From Lichtheimia corymbifera B2541 (Eukaryota; Mucoromycota; Mucoromycetes; Mucorales; Lichtheimiaceae): a DNA stretch of 64,000 nucleotides. This document shows positions 23,061 to 34,443 of this stretch, in pieces; the stretch's first letter is position 1; each line of letters opens with the position of its first letter. Location: positions 121,515 through 185,514 of the forward strand of contig JNEU01001114.1 of the NCBI GenBank assembly GCA_000697475.1, given 5' to 3'. Both the position numbers and the translations under genes were made by a program. The notes under the pieces were generated by a model. That model searched no databases. It saw only the letters and a program-made list of their open reading frames with translations, and was not told the DNA's origin.

Positions 23061-26000
23061 TTATATTTTACCTATACTGCAATAAGCGTGATGAAGCTGT
23101 TGCTGCTAATCGATTGTGCCGAGACCACTCAGCGTGGAATAGCACGTGGTGGTTACACAGGCGTCGTTGACAGGTTGCTGCATGAATGGGATAATGATTG
23201 CCTTTAGAAATATATGTGAATGACATCCAATAAGGACGATGCATAAGCTGTATGTGTAGTATGACAAGTTTTAATCCCATATCACATTGAAATGTGAGGA
23301 TCAAGCTGTTTTAGCCAATTTGCAAACCCAATCAGTTCGGATCTGACATTTAGATACATCGATTGGGCAGTCATCCTGAAACTCGTTGTTTCTCTTGAGA
23401 TCATCCCACTCTTTATTGTATTAGAAAAGGCGTACATATCTTACACGATCTAAGCTACGATCCACAGAAAACATGAGAGGAGGAACAAGCTAGCTAAGTC
23501 CAAGAGGATAATAAGCAATACTTTCACAGTGGCCACTTTTGCTATTATGGCCGCCTTCATCCATCGTACGCCGTGGACACGAGGATTATCCAAGACACGC
23601 ATATAAGAGAAGGAGACCTTACAGGTTTCCAACGAGGTATGAGACGTCACCAAACAGCATCTTGTCAACAGTATGGTAAACCATGCTTGTCTGCGCCATT
23701 GTCGTTATCGTCATTGTCATGGATATCGAGACCATCGTCAACATCGGAAAAGCTGTCATCATTGTCTCGGTAACGTAAAGAAAACCAATCTGCAGGGATC
23801 ACACAATCAGACCACCTCATCGCCTTCAAGCACCCTGTGGTTCATACTAAGCACCCCCCCCATTCGTCCTTCTCCAACAAAGAAAGAATGGTCCTCATCC
23901 TCCCGATTCCAAAGAGTAACCACCAACATATGTCATGGGAAGAGCGTGTATGATCGTGGAGTGATGATGTCAAATGTCCAAAAGGCACAGGCTGGGAGTC
24001 GAACCCAAAGATACGACGGTGCCCAAAGTTGCACTGCCTGACCAAAAGAAGCCTATTCAATTCATTAGTATACATATATAATAAACACCTTTTCATTGTT
24101 TCACTGTACTTGCCTTTTCCATATACATAAGGACCCTTTGTTGTTGGTTACTGGAAACCGAAAACAATGGTGCGGTGTAAAGGTGCCGAGCCAAAAATAA
24201 AATGAGCCGCCGTGTCGATATCGATCTTGCCATCTATCCCAGCTAAAAAGTCAACGGAAGAAGTTCTGCTGCTACATTGGATTTCAAATGTATGTACCTG
24301 ATGCACCAAGCGTAGAGCGGTGTAACAACGAAACACAGCGATCCCGCATATCTGATAAGGCACATGTACTATAAGCATATACATTTGGTACTATCATGGC
24401 CGCTTGAATTTGCTCTATCATTGAGTCGATGACTGCAAAGAAGTATTAGTATCATTCAAACAAAATGCCGATAAGTGAATTATAGTAACCTTTTAAACCG
24501 AAGATGCTGCTCACTCATATAGTCCACCCTCTCGAAAGCGTGCTTCAGGTGCGGTCAATCGAGCCAGGTTGGGTTATCCTCGCACTCTTTGCAAAGTGTG
24601 TATGTTGCTGATAATATCCTCGTGATCCTCTTGAGCCTGTCCATTACATTCCACATGCCGGGATAAAATGAGAAAAAGCACGACCACCATATCCTTCTTT
24701 TGCTTGATGACAAAGGGAAGAATGTTCGTGTACGAGAGGTGTTGATCAAGGGATCCTCTTTCAGTGCAATGCAGTGTTGGACCTTTCATTGTTGTTGTTG
24801 TGTGGCCATTGTTGGATGACGCCAAGACGTCTTGAATAGAATAGCATAAAACAAAGAGAGCTGAAGGTTGATGAATAAAGAGCCAAAGTTGTATACACAC
24901 ATCCCACTAATACCTTCACACGTACATGATCATGGGCCATCGTTACGCATAGCATTCCTCGTCATTTGCATGCATACCAAAGCGTAAACCTCCTCCACTG
25001 CCATCATGGTTGCTGGTTGTCGATACCGTCCACAAGGTACAAGGATCAGTCTCTTCTTATTGATAAGGTTGAAGACCACCACTGCTGCATTGCTCTCATG
25101 GCGTGTTATTTACTGCTACTGGGTTCCTCCAATGTCAGTTTGCAATGGTGCCTTGAAGCATGCTCCATTCCTAACTTTCTCATTCTTTTATCCTCCGAGG
25201 TTTACAGTATCCAAGGCTGTTGTCCGTGATAAGGAATCGGTATTGGGCGGATCGTCATTCCTGTCAAAAGCAAAAGGAGGAAGAAGAGCGCTCTTGCATA
25301 ATCCCTACTTAATTTGAGACCAGCTCGGTCCTGGTGAAGATTTGAGCATACACGTGGCCCTGTCTTTGTATTAGCTGATCGTTTCACTCTACACGCCTTC
25401 CCAATCTCGTACTCCCTGACACAATGCATTACTTTTCAAAATAGCCTGTCCCCAAAATTGACTTCAGGAGTCTAGATGCAAGCTTTGGCCATTTATGTAC
25501 TCGGGGGTTGCCTTTGATTCAACCATTGACCACAGTATCTTGTGGTCGTTTAGCTATGGATACGTGTGTATAGAGCGATATACAGTACAATTTCATCAAT
25601 AACCGGTGGTGAGTCGTTTTTCTCCAACCTCCTGTGGTCATGTACACCGATGGGTAGATAGCTACGTATTCTGTTTTTCATCACAGCTCGCGATAATGTT
25701 GGTGCATGACGTTTTCCTATTCACGAGTTATTCTTCTCTACTTGCTTTTTTATGGATATCCAACGTGCATTCGCCAGTCAGCTGTTATGTGAATCTTGTT
25801 TCATGTAAAAATTCAACATATCATGCTGATTATCCTGGGTTTGCACGTCACTTGCTGCATATGGCGTTGTACCTTCGGGAGAAGCCTCGCCCATCCTTAC
25901 ATAGGTAAGTCAATCATGAATGATTACGTTTATTATGAATACTAACAACATTTCACTATGACCAATCCAATCCTTTGGCTGTACTCCTTCCCATCCTCTT

Positions 26001-26336
26001 GCTGGCCCTTCCATATTCGCTTTGCTATTCCCATTACCATCACTTGTACCTCCCCTTTTCTTTGTGTACTACTTTTGTACATTTATTATATACCGACAAT
26101 AGATAATTGAGACCCTGCATGATCGTTAAGAGTAAAAAGACAACAAGAAGATGATTGATGATGAATTAAATCTATTGATTGTTTTTCAAAGAAGCATGTA
26201 CAGATACAAGAAAAATGTGGAGTAAAGGGAGGATATCACAAAAAGTCTAAAAGTGTATTGTAATAATCCATCCAAAAAGTTTACAATTAAAAGACAAGAG
26301 TTTTATGTAGGTAAATAACATAGGGAATGCGAACGC
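23061..26336. other. 3.3 kb without a supported gene
   Basis: Many short ORFs occur on both strands but none shows a family motif or a chain of consensus splice sites. 23450-24100 (minus) has weak coding-like stretches and a plausible GT-AG pair (23616 to ~23553) but no recognisable product. A tRNA-like box B lies at ~23993-24003. 26040-26330 is the A/T-rich 3' flank of PMA1. Confidence 0.45.
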
Positions 26337-29300
26337 TTAAGAGCTGTTCAAGACCTGAGCGGCTTGGTTGGTCTGAGCAGAAGAGAAACGACGCATCTCC
26401 TTTTGGTCCATGCTCATCTTCTTGTTCATGTTCAAGAGACGAGAACCAAAGTTGCGAGGACGCTCGAGAGACTTGAGCGACTTGGTGCGGTTGGCATAGT
26501 AGCGACCAGAGCCAGAGCCAGAGACAGCGGAAGCACGACGAGAGGAGGTACCAGCCATAGGGGTCTTGTTTTCCTTGAGGGTGTTCTTGGGAGTGAAGAA
26601 GTATTGCATAGCGAACTTACAGAAGTCCATAGGAAGGAACCAGATGAAGTTCCAGATCCAGACAATACCAGCCCAGTCCCAACCACAGCCACGCATGTAA
26701 GTGAAGCCCCAGTTGGCATACACAGCAATGAAAGTGGCGACCAATTGAGCAATGACGAAAGCACACATCAAGTAAACAGAGGGACGCTCCATGAAGAACC
26801 AGCTGCGGGAACGAGTGATGAAAATCAAAGCTTGAGACATGATGGAAACTTGAAGATAAATGATCGAGTGGTAAATGTGGTCATTGACATCAGCAGGAAG
26901 CTCAACACCAAACTTGTCGTTGAAGAAGGTGGTGTGGAAAGCAACCTTGGCAAAAGCAAGAGTAGAGGCAGCTTGGTACAAGCCGTAGACAATGGCGTAC
27001 ATGAAAATTTCCTTAAGGTTCCAGGCATCAGGATAAGGAGAAGGCTTGACACGATCGGTAGAAATGGTCATAATGGTACCATCGTTGAGCACGGCAATGA
27101 TAAGAACGGGGAAAGGAGGGAAGTCATGTTGGAAGGCAAAGCAAAGAATAGCGAAACCAATGACAACACGAATGGTGATAGAGCAGGCGTAGATGGCATA
27201 GTTGCGCATACGTTGGAAAATTTGACGAGAACCAATGATAGCTTCAACAATGACGGAAAGACCAGGCTCAGTCAACACAATATCGGCAGCAGAACGAGCA
27301 GCATCGGAAGCATCAGCGACAGCGACACCAACGTTAGCCTTGGAAAGAGCAGGAGCATCGTTAACACCATCACCAGTCATGGCAGTCATGTGACCAAGGT
27401 TTTGAAGACGTTCGACAATCTCGTACTTGTGTTCAGGGTACACACCAGCGAAACCATCAGCTTGAAGAACCATGTCGTCAATGCTAGTGTAACCAGAGCC
27501 AGGGGGAGGACCATCCTTAAGAGTCTTGGACAAGAACATGTTGTCACCCATACCAAGACGACGACCAGTTTCCTTGCCAATAGCGAGCTGATCACCAGTG
27601 ATCATCTTAACTTGGACACCAAGAGCAATAGAGCGGTCAATGGTTTCCTTGGTATCAGAACGGGGAGGATCATAGATGGGAAGCAAACCAATAAGACGCA
27701 TGCCCTTGCCTTCACCTTCAACTTCACCAGAGGGAACTTCATCAACGGCAACAGCCAAAGCACGAAGACCACGACGAGCGAATTCATCGACATCATCGTT
27801 AAGGGCCTTGATTTGCTCCTCAGTCTTGTCACGAGTGCAGAGATCCAAAATGGTGTGGGACATACCCTTGGTAACACGACGAACAGAGCCATCTTCCTTG
27901 ACACGGTAGGTGATTTCAGTACGCTTGATGACAGGGTTGAAAGGCTTGAATTCAAGTTCCTCAATGCCTTCACGAGCAAGCTTGGGATCAGGCAAAGAGT
28001 TGACGATACAGAAATCAATAGCATCTTGGTTCTCGGTACGGCAAGCGAATGCAGAGAGTTGGATCACCTCATCACCATTGAATTCAGCATAGGTCTTGAT
28101 GGTAGGCTTGTCAACGATAAGCTTGTTCAAGGTCAAAGTACCAGTCTTATCAGAGCAAAGGATGGTAACGGCAGCCATTTCTTCAATGGCAGTGATACGT
28201 GTGACAATAGCCTTGTGCTCAGCCAATTGCTTAGCACCAATAGCCAACGTGACAGACAACACAGTAGGCCTAAAGAGTGGAGCACAAAAATTAGCGTAAC
28301 AGCTCAAACAATCCGACCGACACCGACAGCCACTGGTGAGAAAAATTTTCCCACAGCGACAGCCGATGACGACAGAGCACAAAAAAGCACACTATACTTA
28401 CATGGCAATGGGGATACCACCAATGAGCAAGACAAGCAAGTTATCGATACCACGACGATAGTTGTAGCGGAAAGCGGCATACATAACCAAGATCTCAATG
28501 ACAACAAAGAGACCAATGGTGCAGAGACAGAAGTTACCGATCTTGGTCAAAATGGTTTGCAAGTGACCAACATCATCACCAGCTTCGCCAACAAGCTTAG
28601 CAGCACGACCGAAGAAGGTGTTGAGACCAGTACCAGTGACGACGGCTTCAGCTTCACCTTGCTTGACAGTGGAACCGGAGAAGATTTCATCACCAGCTTC
28701 CTTGCCAACAGGCAAAGATTCACCAGTAAGAGCAGCTTGATCAATGGACACCTGACCATGAGCCTAAAATGATGCAATACAACATATGATTAGAGTTATT
28801 GTTGGATTGGGGAAACACAATATTGTGGCACTTACGGCAAGAAGACGACCATCGGCAGGAACGACATCACCAAGCTTAATAGCAATAACATCACCGGGAA
28901 CAAGCTCAGCGGCTTCCATGGTGTGCCATTCGCCGTTACGCTTGACCTTACATTCGGGGGCAAGAGATTCCATAAGAGCCTTGACGGCATTACCAGCTTG
29001 ACGTTCTTCGTAGAAACCAATCAAAGAGTTGGCGAGCAACAAAAGGACGATACCAATGAAATCAGGATAATCTGGGGGCTTGCCTTCACCGTTAGCGACG
29101 GCAATAGACACAATAGCAGCAGCCTCCATGACCCATGACAATGGGTTCCACATGAAGCTCAAAAACTGCAAGAAGGCATTGGTTTCCTTCTCGACAAGCT
29201 TGTTGGGACCAAACTTCTCAATACGACGTGCAGCTTCATCAGCGGTCAAACCTTCCTTGGTAGTTCTATAAAGATAATAGATCAACAATGAGTATCATTT

Positions 29301-29480
29301 TTGGATATTGTTGTGTGAGAATTCGATGACATACTGCAAAAGGCCGGTGACATCTTCGAGCTCCATAGTCGAAAGATCATATTTGTCCTTGTCGTAAAGC
29401 TCCTCGACAGTAAGCGAGGTAATGTTACCGTCGATCTGTTGCTTGGTGGCGGTTTCGGGCTGTTCGATTTTCTCAGCCAT
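26337..29480 (-). CDS. PMA1: Plasma-membrane H+-ATPase (P-type, P3A)
   Basis: Exons 29480-29335, 29265-28836, 28763-28402 and 28269-26337 give 956 aa. The proton pump builds the membrane potential and pH gradient that drives nutrient uptake. Visible motifs in order: N-terminal cytoplasmic segment, TM1-2 region ([33 protein letters not shown]), actuator loop with LTGES, TM4 PIAMPTVLSVT (split by intron 3), phosphorylation site CSDKTGTLT, nucleotide-binding [29 protein letters not shown] and hinge [11 protein letters not shown], then six C-terminal TM helices. The cytoplasmic tail (~90 aa) is basic and Ser-rich ([22 protein letters not shown]) and differs from the RxSTQHEK-type ends of ascomycete pumps. 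Codon choice is strongly restricted, as in highly expressed genes, which leaves an 802-codon open frame on the opposite strand. Confidence 0.97.
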
Positions 29481-30715
29481 GGCTCACAAAAAGCGGGAAA
29501 TGAGAGGGGTGAAGCAAAGGTGGATTTGCCGGAGGGACAATGGGGTGCAACGAATGCGAAAAAAAAGTAAAGGGATGAAGGAAAAGAAAAAAGTCTATGA
29601 AGAAAACAACCTCAACAGGAAGATGAAAAAACAAAAATGAGAAAAGAAAAAGTAGCTTCCCAATCGTGCGATATTTATAATAGGCTTACCCGACTGTAGG
29701 AGATTCGAAGTAAAACGAATAACTCAGCAAAACCAGCACGGGAAGAAGATGGGGGTCCTAAGGTGTGCAATCGGATGCCTCTTTAGAATACAAAAGTGGT
29801 AAGCCCTACTTCCACATTACAAAAAATGTTGAGTCGCCGATGCAACACGTACCAATAAGGAATGATGTGCTCGAGTCACTCTCCAATGGTCTTCCCCAAG
29901 TGATGTTTCGTGTATGCCCGCACTTTGCCGCAACCTAAGTCACCTTTCCCGTTCAACAAAACCCCCCATCATTGCCCCTGCTCTTTGAGTACAGTAGTGT
30001 ATGTTATACCCAGTACCACCTATACTGGGTATAACGCATTTCACCAACATGATCATTCTTGAATTAAGGTTGTAGATTTATTTGACAGTGGATTCAAGTG
30101 TGGATGATTGGGATAATTGGGTGGTGTTGGTTTCTGATTGATATCATCATATGTCTTGATCCGATCCAACGACGCACATTGTTTGATTCAAAGACGAATC
30201 ATAACGAGACATTCTTGGAAAACGTAAAACATCCAAGCCGGGTATTGGATTATTCTTTTTGGTTCGATTGATAATAGTTGATGCGAAATCAATATACACA
30301 CATGGATCCATAGATTCGCCCAGCACCGAGATCGACTTGTTTGTAGGATTAATCGGGATAGTTGACCATAAGTCTGGGGGAGGGAAAAGTGGTCGGGTAG
30401 CGTCATCGGGCGGGGTGCTGGCCAAAAAGCCGCTCGGATGTGAGGCAAAAAGTGTGAGAAAAAGATTTCCCAGGTGACGTAAAAAGAGGGTGATCTCGAC
30501 ATGTTGAGCCAATGGTCTTGTTTAACACAAGGGAAAAGGATTGACCTCTCCAGTGTAGAAAAAAATTGGTGCCCCTCCGTCTCCACGTGGCATTCAGCGG
30601 TGTCAATGTTTGTGTCACATGGTTGCTCCCTTTCTTGGAATACTTGGTACATCATCGATAACGTATCACACGCCTACGCACACTACATCATCCCCCATCT
30701 TACCCCCAATCAATA
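29481..30715. other. Divergent PMA1 / QNG1 intergenic region
   Basis: The PMA1-proximal 200 bp is purine-rich on the plus strand (CT-rich leader for PMA1). It also contains the 13-bp inverted repeat at 30003-30035. A minus-strand ORF at 30147-30655 in two overlapping frames lacks motifs, and I do not call it. Confidence 0.5.
30003..30035. repeat. Perfect 13-bp inverted repeat, 7-nt spacer
   Basis: GTTATACCCAGTA and its exact complement TACTGGGTATAAC flank CCACCTA. It lies ~520 bp upstream of the PMA1 start and ~680 bp upstream of QNG1. It could be a dimeric regulator site, a hairpin or a small element footprint. The sequence alone does not decide. Confidence 0.7.
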
Positions 30716-32367
30716 ATGTCCGTGCTGGAAAGTGCTAGCTTCATAGCTCAAGTAAGTAAATCATCACAATCCTCATTATCATTCATTAACGTCTCATTTT
30801 ATTCAGAATAGTAAAAATGTCCATATCCCTATCGATAATATCGACCGTGCTGCTCGATTCGTAAGTTAAAAAGTTTTCCAATCACAGGCATCCCGGCCAT
30901 TGACACGCGCATGGATCAGACATTGGACAACATGAGAGCCAAGGAGTATAGCACACACACGTGGAACGAGCATGCTTTGCAGCCCAAAGAGAAGAATACA
31001 AGCACTGTCGACTGGTAATACATATACGCGTTTAGTAGGAAAAGGGAAAGAGATCAGGCGACGCTGTACAACTCACCCTGCATATCAGGATATTTCTTGT
31101 GGATGTGCTCAACTTTTCATTTTGGAGTGATTTGGATGATGGCTGCAAGGAAAACAGTGAGCGATACACTGTAAAGTACAAGGGAACGCCATATACGGGT
31201 TATTGGTCATTGTGTGCTGCTATCAACCGAGCCTTGGATGATGGTATTCCCATAACAAGCCCGACTTACTATGCCAATGCATCGGTTCAAGATCTTGCCG
31301 ACGTCTTTGCATCCGAGACCAAGGAGTCCATTCCGTTATTCAAGGAGCGCGTTGCTGTGATCCATGAAGCTGGCCAAGTCTTACTTGAGGTAAATCCTTT
31401 GTCCTTGCTGTCGGAAGTGAAAGGATAAACATCAACACGCACCTGCGGCTCGTGCATCGCTACATGAATGATCCATGATCGATTTGATTCATTGTGCTAT
31501 CTTTTTAGAAATTCAACGGGTCCTTTGTAAACTGCATCCGGCAAGCCAATTTTTCAGCAGCTGCATTGCTACGTATCATTGTCGAGAATTTTCCATCATT
31601 CCGCGACATTCACATGTATCAAGGACGTGAAGGTGAGTGAAATAATGGATATTGATAAGGGATTAAACGACGATCACACACATTACGGCTCTAACCGAAG
31701 ATCAAATCAAATTCCCTTTTCCTTCAAAACAGTGTATATTCTGAAACGTGCTCAGATTCTAATTGCCGATATATGGTAAGCATCCCCCCACAGCTTGTAG
31801 TACCGGCTACAGGTGCTAACGTTTTTCCAGGGCGTGCTTCGATGGTCAAAGCTACGGTGAGTTCCACGACATTGATACGATCACCATGTTTGCAGACTAC
31901 AGGTTAGTATTTACCCCGCTTTCACTTTTTCTTGATAACAAGCTATGTTGTGTGCACCGTATCTTACTTGGGGTCTCTTATAGGGTTCCACAGGTAAACT
32001 AGTGTGGATGTGTGTGTTGGTGCCGACAAGCTGGGATGAAATCGTTTTTGGGTTTGGCTGACATAAACTTGCACTTGCATATCTACCTTACAAGGCACTT
32101 TGTTATCTTGGTGTGCTCGAATACTCTCAAGAACTCTTGGAAAAATTAAACAAACGGCAAATGATTGCTTCGGGTTCTCAAGACGAAATTGAGATTCGGG
32201 GCAATTCTATATGGGCAGTCGAGCTCATGATACGTCGTATCAAGGAAATTGCTCCGGATCAACCCATTAACGCCATCCTGGTCGATTTCTACATTTGGGA
32301 CACTGCAAAGGAAATACAAGAGCAAATGAATATTCCCATACATCGCACACGTAGCATTTACTATTAA
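30716..32367 (+). CDS. QNG1: Queuosine 5'-phosphate N-glycosylase/hydrolase (queuosine salvage)
   Basis: Nine exons: 30716-30751, 30807-30860, 30920-31014, 31089-31389, 31509-31632, 31733-31775, 31831-31902, 31984-31993 and 32095-32367 (335 aa). The family (formerly DUF2419, human C9orf64) releases queuine from queuosine nucleotide so it can be reinserted at the tRNA wobble position. Family landmarks are present throughout: ESASFIAQNSKNVHI, LNFSFWSD, YWSLCAAINRALDDGIPIT, FVNCIRQA, LKRAQILIADIW, ITMFADYRVPQ, EIRGNSIWAVEL, ILVDFYIWD and the terminal IHRTRSIYY. Length equals the family norm. Exon 8 is a 10-nt microexon that supplies the end of DYRVPQ; skipping it breaks the frame. No signal or membrane segment, so it is cytosolic. 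Confidence 0.96.
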
Positions 32368-33494
32368 GATACATATAAACTTTTATCAGCACGAGCAAAC
32401 TTATTGTATATTGTCTTTGGGGCTCGTGTGGGATTGCATAACTTGGAATGCGTGTGTCTTTGTGTTCTCTCATTAACGAAGGAGTCGGGTTTATCCGCGA
32501 TGCCCGAATCAGAAAAAGGCCTCAAATGTGATCCAATACGACGCTGATCAGATATCTGAGAAAATCGCGCATTTCTTTTAGATAATCTTCCGACAATCCA
32601 CATACAGGCATCGTGAATAGATCTTTTCTACACTCTTCTAAAGGCTCTGAATACACAAAGCAGCCCTATTGCTGAGCATGGGACATGTGAGCGATAATTA
32701 CTATCATCTGCATATCAAGTAGTCGATCTCGGGGAAAAGTTTGTGTGATGGGTTTGATTTATATTTCGATTAGAGTGAGTGCAACCAAACGGGATCAAGC
32801 CAGGGGGTAGCAAACACAAACAATCTTTTTTCATTTCCCCGCCTAGCCCAACACAACTCCACAGGATAAACCATTCTTCAACGTCATCGGTGAAAAAAAT
32901 CATAAACTTGGTCCTGATGGTACGCCAAAATTCATCTGGGATCATCTAAAACCTGCATATGCTTTACGTTTACCGACTTGCTGCTATTGGTATACCTTTG
33001 TCAAGTATAATCCTACACTTTGGCGGAAAACATTTCATCATTTGTTTCACTGCCCTGTTTTAGCTAGCATCTAACCTATGAGAGAGAGGCACACCTTGTT
33101 ATGTAAAATGAGACACACCCTAACATAGAGCTATTGAATAACAATAAACGCTGCTGGATTGTATCAGAGTAGCTTCTCACTCACAACCCCCGATTGCATC
33201 ATCGAGAAGGATTCAAAGTAATACTGCATACATTTTTGTGCAATGCATACACTCAGGGAGAGAATAGCATGAAATTGTATACACAGCGTATGCATATGCA
33301 ACCGCTGCACACAATCGTAGCACATATACGCAACCCACACGTGCATTGCAAGATATGATTTGCGATGCTGCAACGTAAATGACACTCAGCTAAAGCTTAA
33401 CTAGAGAAAAAGGGGGCGAGAAACTGGCCACTTTATTCGGGGACATACGTAAAGAAACATCACGAGAGATGATTTAAGAATGTGGCTGGACAAA
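32368..33494. other. Intergenic, no supported gene
   Basis: 3' flanks of QNG1 and of the small secreted protein gene. Short ORFs only (for example 32715-32945 minus and 33164-33385 minus), without motifs. Confidence 0.5.
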
Positions 33495-33716
33495 TCAATT
33501 TCCTCCATAGGTGTCCAAGTAATGATCCATCGTCTTCCAATAGCAGTCCTCATTACAGTGGTATAGACGTCCGCCGTCGTCATAGCGATGATGTCGCCGA
33601 TGTTGGATCTCGTCACGATAGCAACGTCTGAAGCATTCATCATGCCACGCTATCGCTGCTTGATTGCAGTAAACCAGGAACACCGCGAGTGCGAATAACT
33701 TGGGACTGAACAACAT
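33495..33716 (-). CDS. Small secreted cysteine-rich protein with twin CX3C motif
   Basis: 73 aa. Residues 1-23 form a signal peptide (MLFSPKLFALAVFLVYCNQA...). The ~50-residue mature part has two CX3C motifs (Cys28/Cys32 in DECFRRC and Cys54/Cys58 in HCNEDC) separated by 21 residues rich in His, Arg and Asp. Twin CX3C can clip two helices together as in alpha-hairpinins, or in small Tim and CHCH proteins, but here the leader points to secretion. The start at 33716 is supported by a TATATAAA box at 33777-33770, about 54 bp upstream. An in-frame ATG at 33764 would precede likely transcription initiation. Function is unknown: an effector-like or antimicrobial role is only a guess. Confidence 0.6.
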   Translation of the reverse strand: MLFSPKLFALAVFLVYCNQAAIAWHDECFRRCYRDEIQHRRHHRYDDGGRLYHCNEDCYWKTMDHYLDTYGGN

Positions 33717-33769
33717 TTGGTAGAGATTTGAATGAATGTATGGTTGGTGGATAATAATCATCATCTCAT

Positions 33770-33777
33770 TTTATATA
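33770..33777 (-). promoter_or_regulatory. TATA box of the twin-CX3C gene
   Basis: TATATAAA on the minus strand, 54 bp upstream of the chosen ATG at 33716. It favours that ATG over the one at 33764. Confidence 0.5.
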
Positions 33778-34443
33778 TGCATGGTTGTATTCTTTGAAGA
33801 TGGTGATAGACGAGGAAGTGGTGATAAACAAAGATGATGATAAAGTAGCAAAGGTAGTAGTAGAGTGTTGATAAACGAGAGGATGACGCGTCGTACGATC
33901 AAGTGATGCAACCATTCGATGCGTATATGGAAAGCCGTTGAACCGAACCAACTGAGCTTTTGACAAAGCTGCGATATCGCAACATAGGCCTGGTGGGGTG
34001 TCGCAGTCATATTGAAGTACGTCGACCGACATCGTGTGAAGATAGCAACTACTTGTTTGGGTGGCAAGTGCAACCTTGTTCATGATCTTGCTGCGGCGAG
34101 AAGATGTTTTGACCTGTCGAAGTAGATTGCTTTTCATTCGTAACGCTGCTATTCATTGTTGTTAGCCTACCTCATTGTAATGCAATAATCAACCAACATG
34201 GTAAAAGGACCCCTTACCTGCATAAATGATAGCAACCTTCTGCACTATATGCATCCCAATATCACGTGTCCTTGTTCAAGCTGATGGTGGTTCCTTGTTG
34301 ACATCTTGTGTTCCAAACGCGAAAAGGGGAAGACGCTACCGCAGCAGAATCAGGCACCTGTTTTTCTCTTAAAAGCAAGCACTTGGCGACTTACCGTCGT
34401 TGGATCAACCGTATTCTTCTTCCACTTGCAAAGGACTATCATC
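33778..34443. other. Intergenic, upstream of the NGL2-like gene
   Basis: A 123-codon minus ORF (33766-34137) overlaps the TATA region of the neighbouring gene and has no motif. I judge it non-coding. The rest is leader sequence for the plus-strand gene. Confidence 0.45.

Noticed and set aside
26364..28772. 802-codon open frame on the plus strand, opposite PMA1
   Set aside because: It lies fully antisense to a clear P-type ATPase, crosses an intron of it and is low in complexity. Biased codon use in PMA1 avoids the triplets that would read as stops on the other strand.
30147..30655. Two overlapping minus-strand ORFs (121 and 155 codons) upstream of PMA1
   Set aside because: Different frames over the same bases, no family features, and no splice sites joining them to anything.
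33766..34137. 123-codon minus-strand ORF
   Set aside because: No motif, overlaps the TATA region of the twin-CX3C gene and has low-complexity Thr/Ser at its end.
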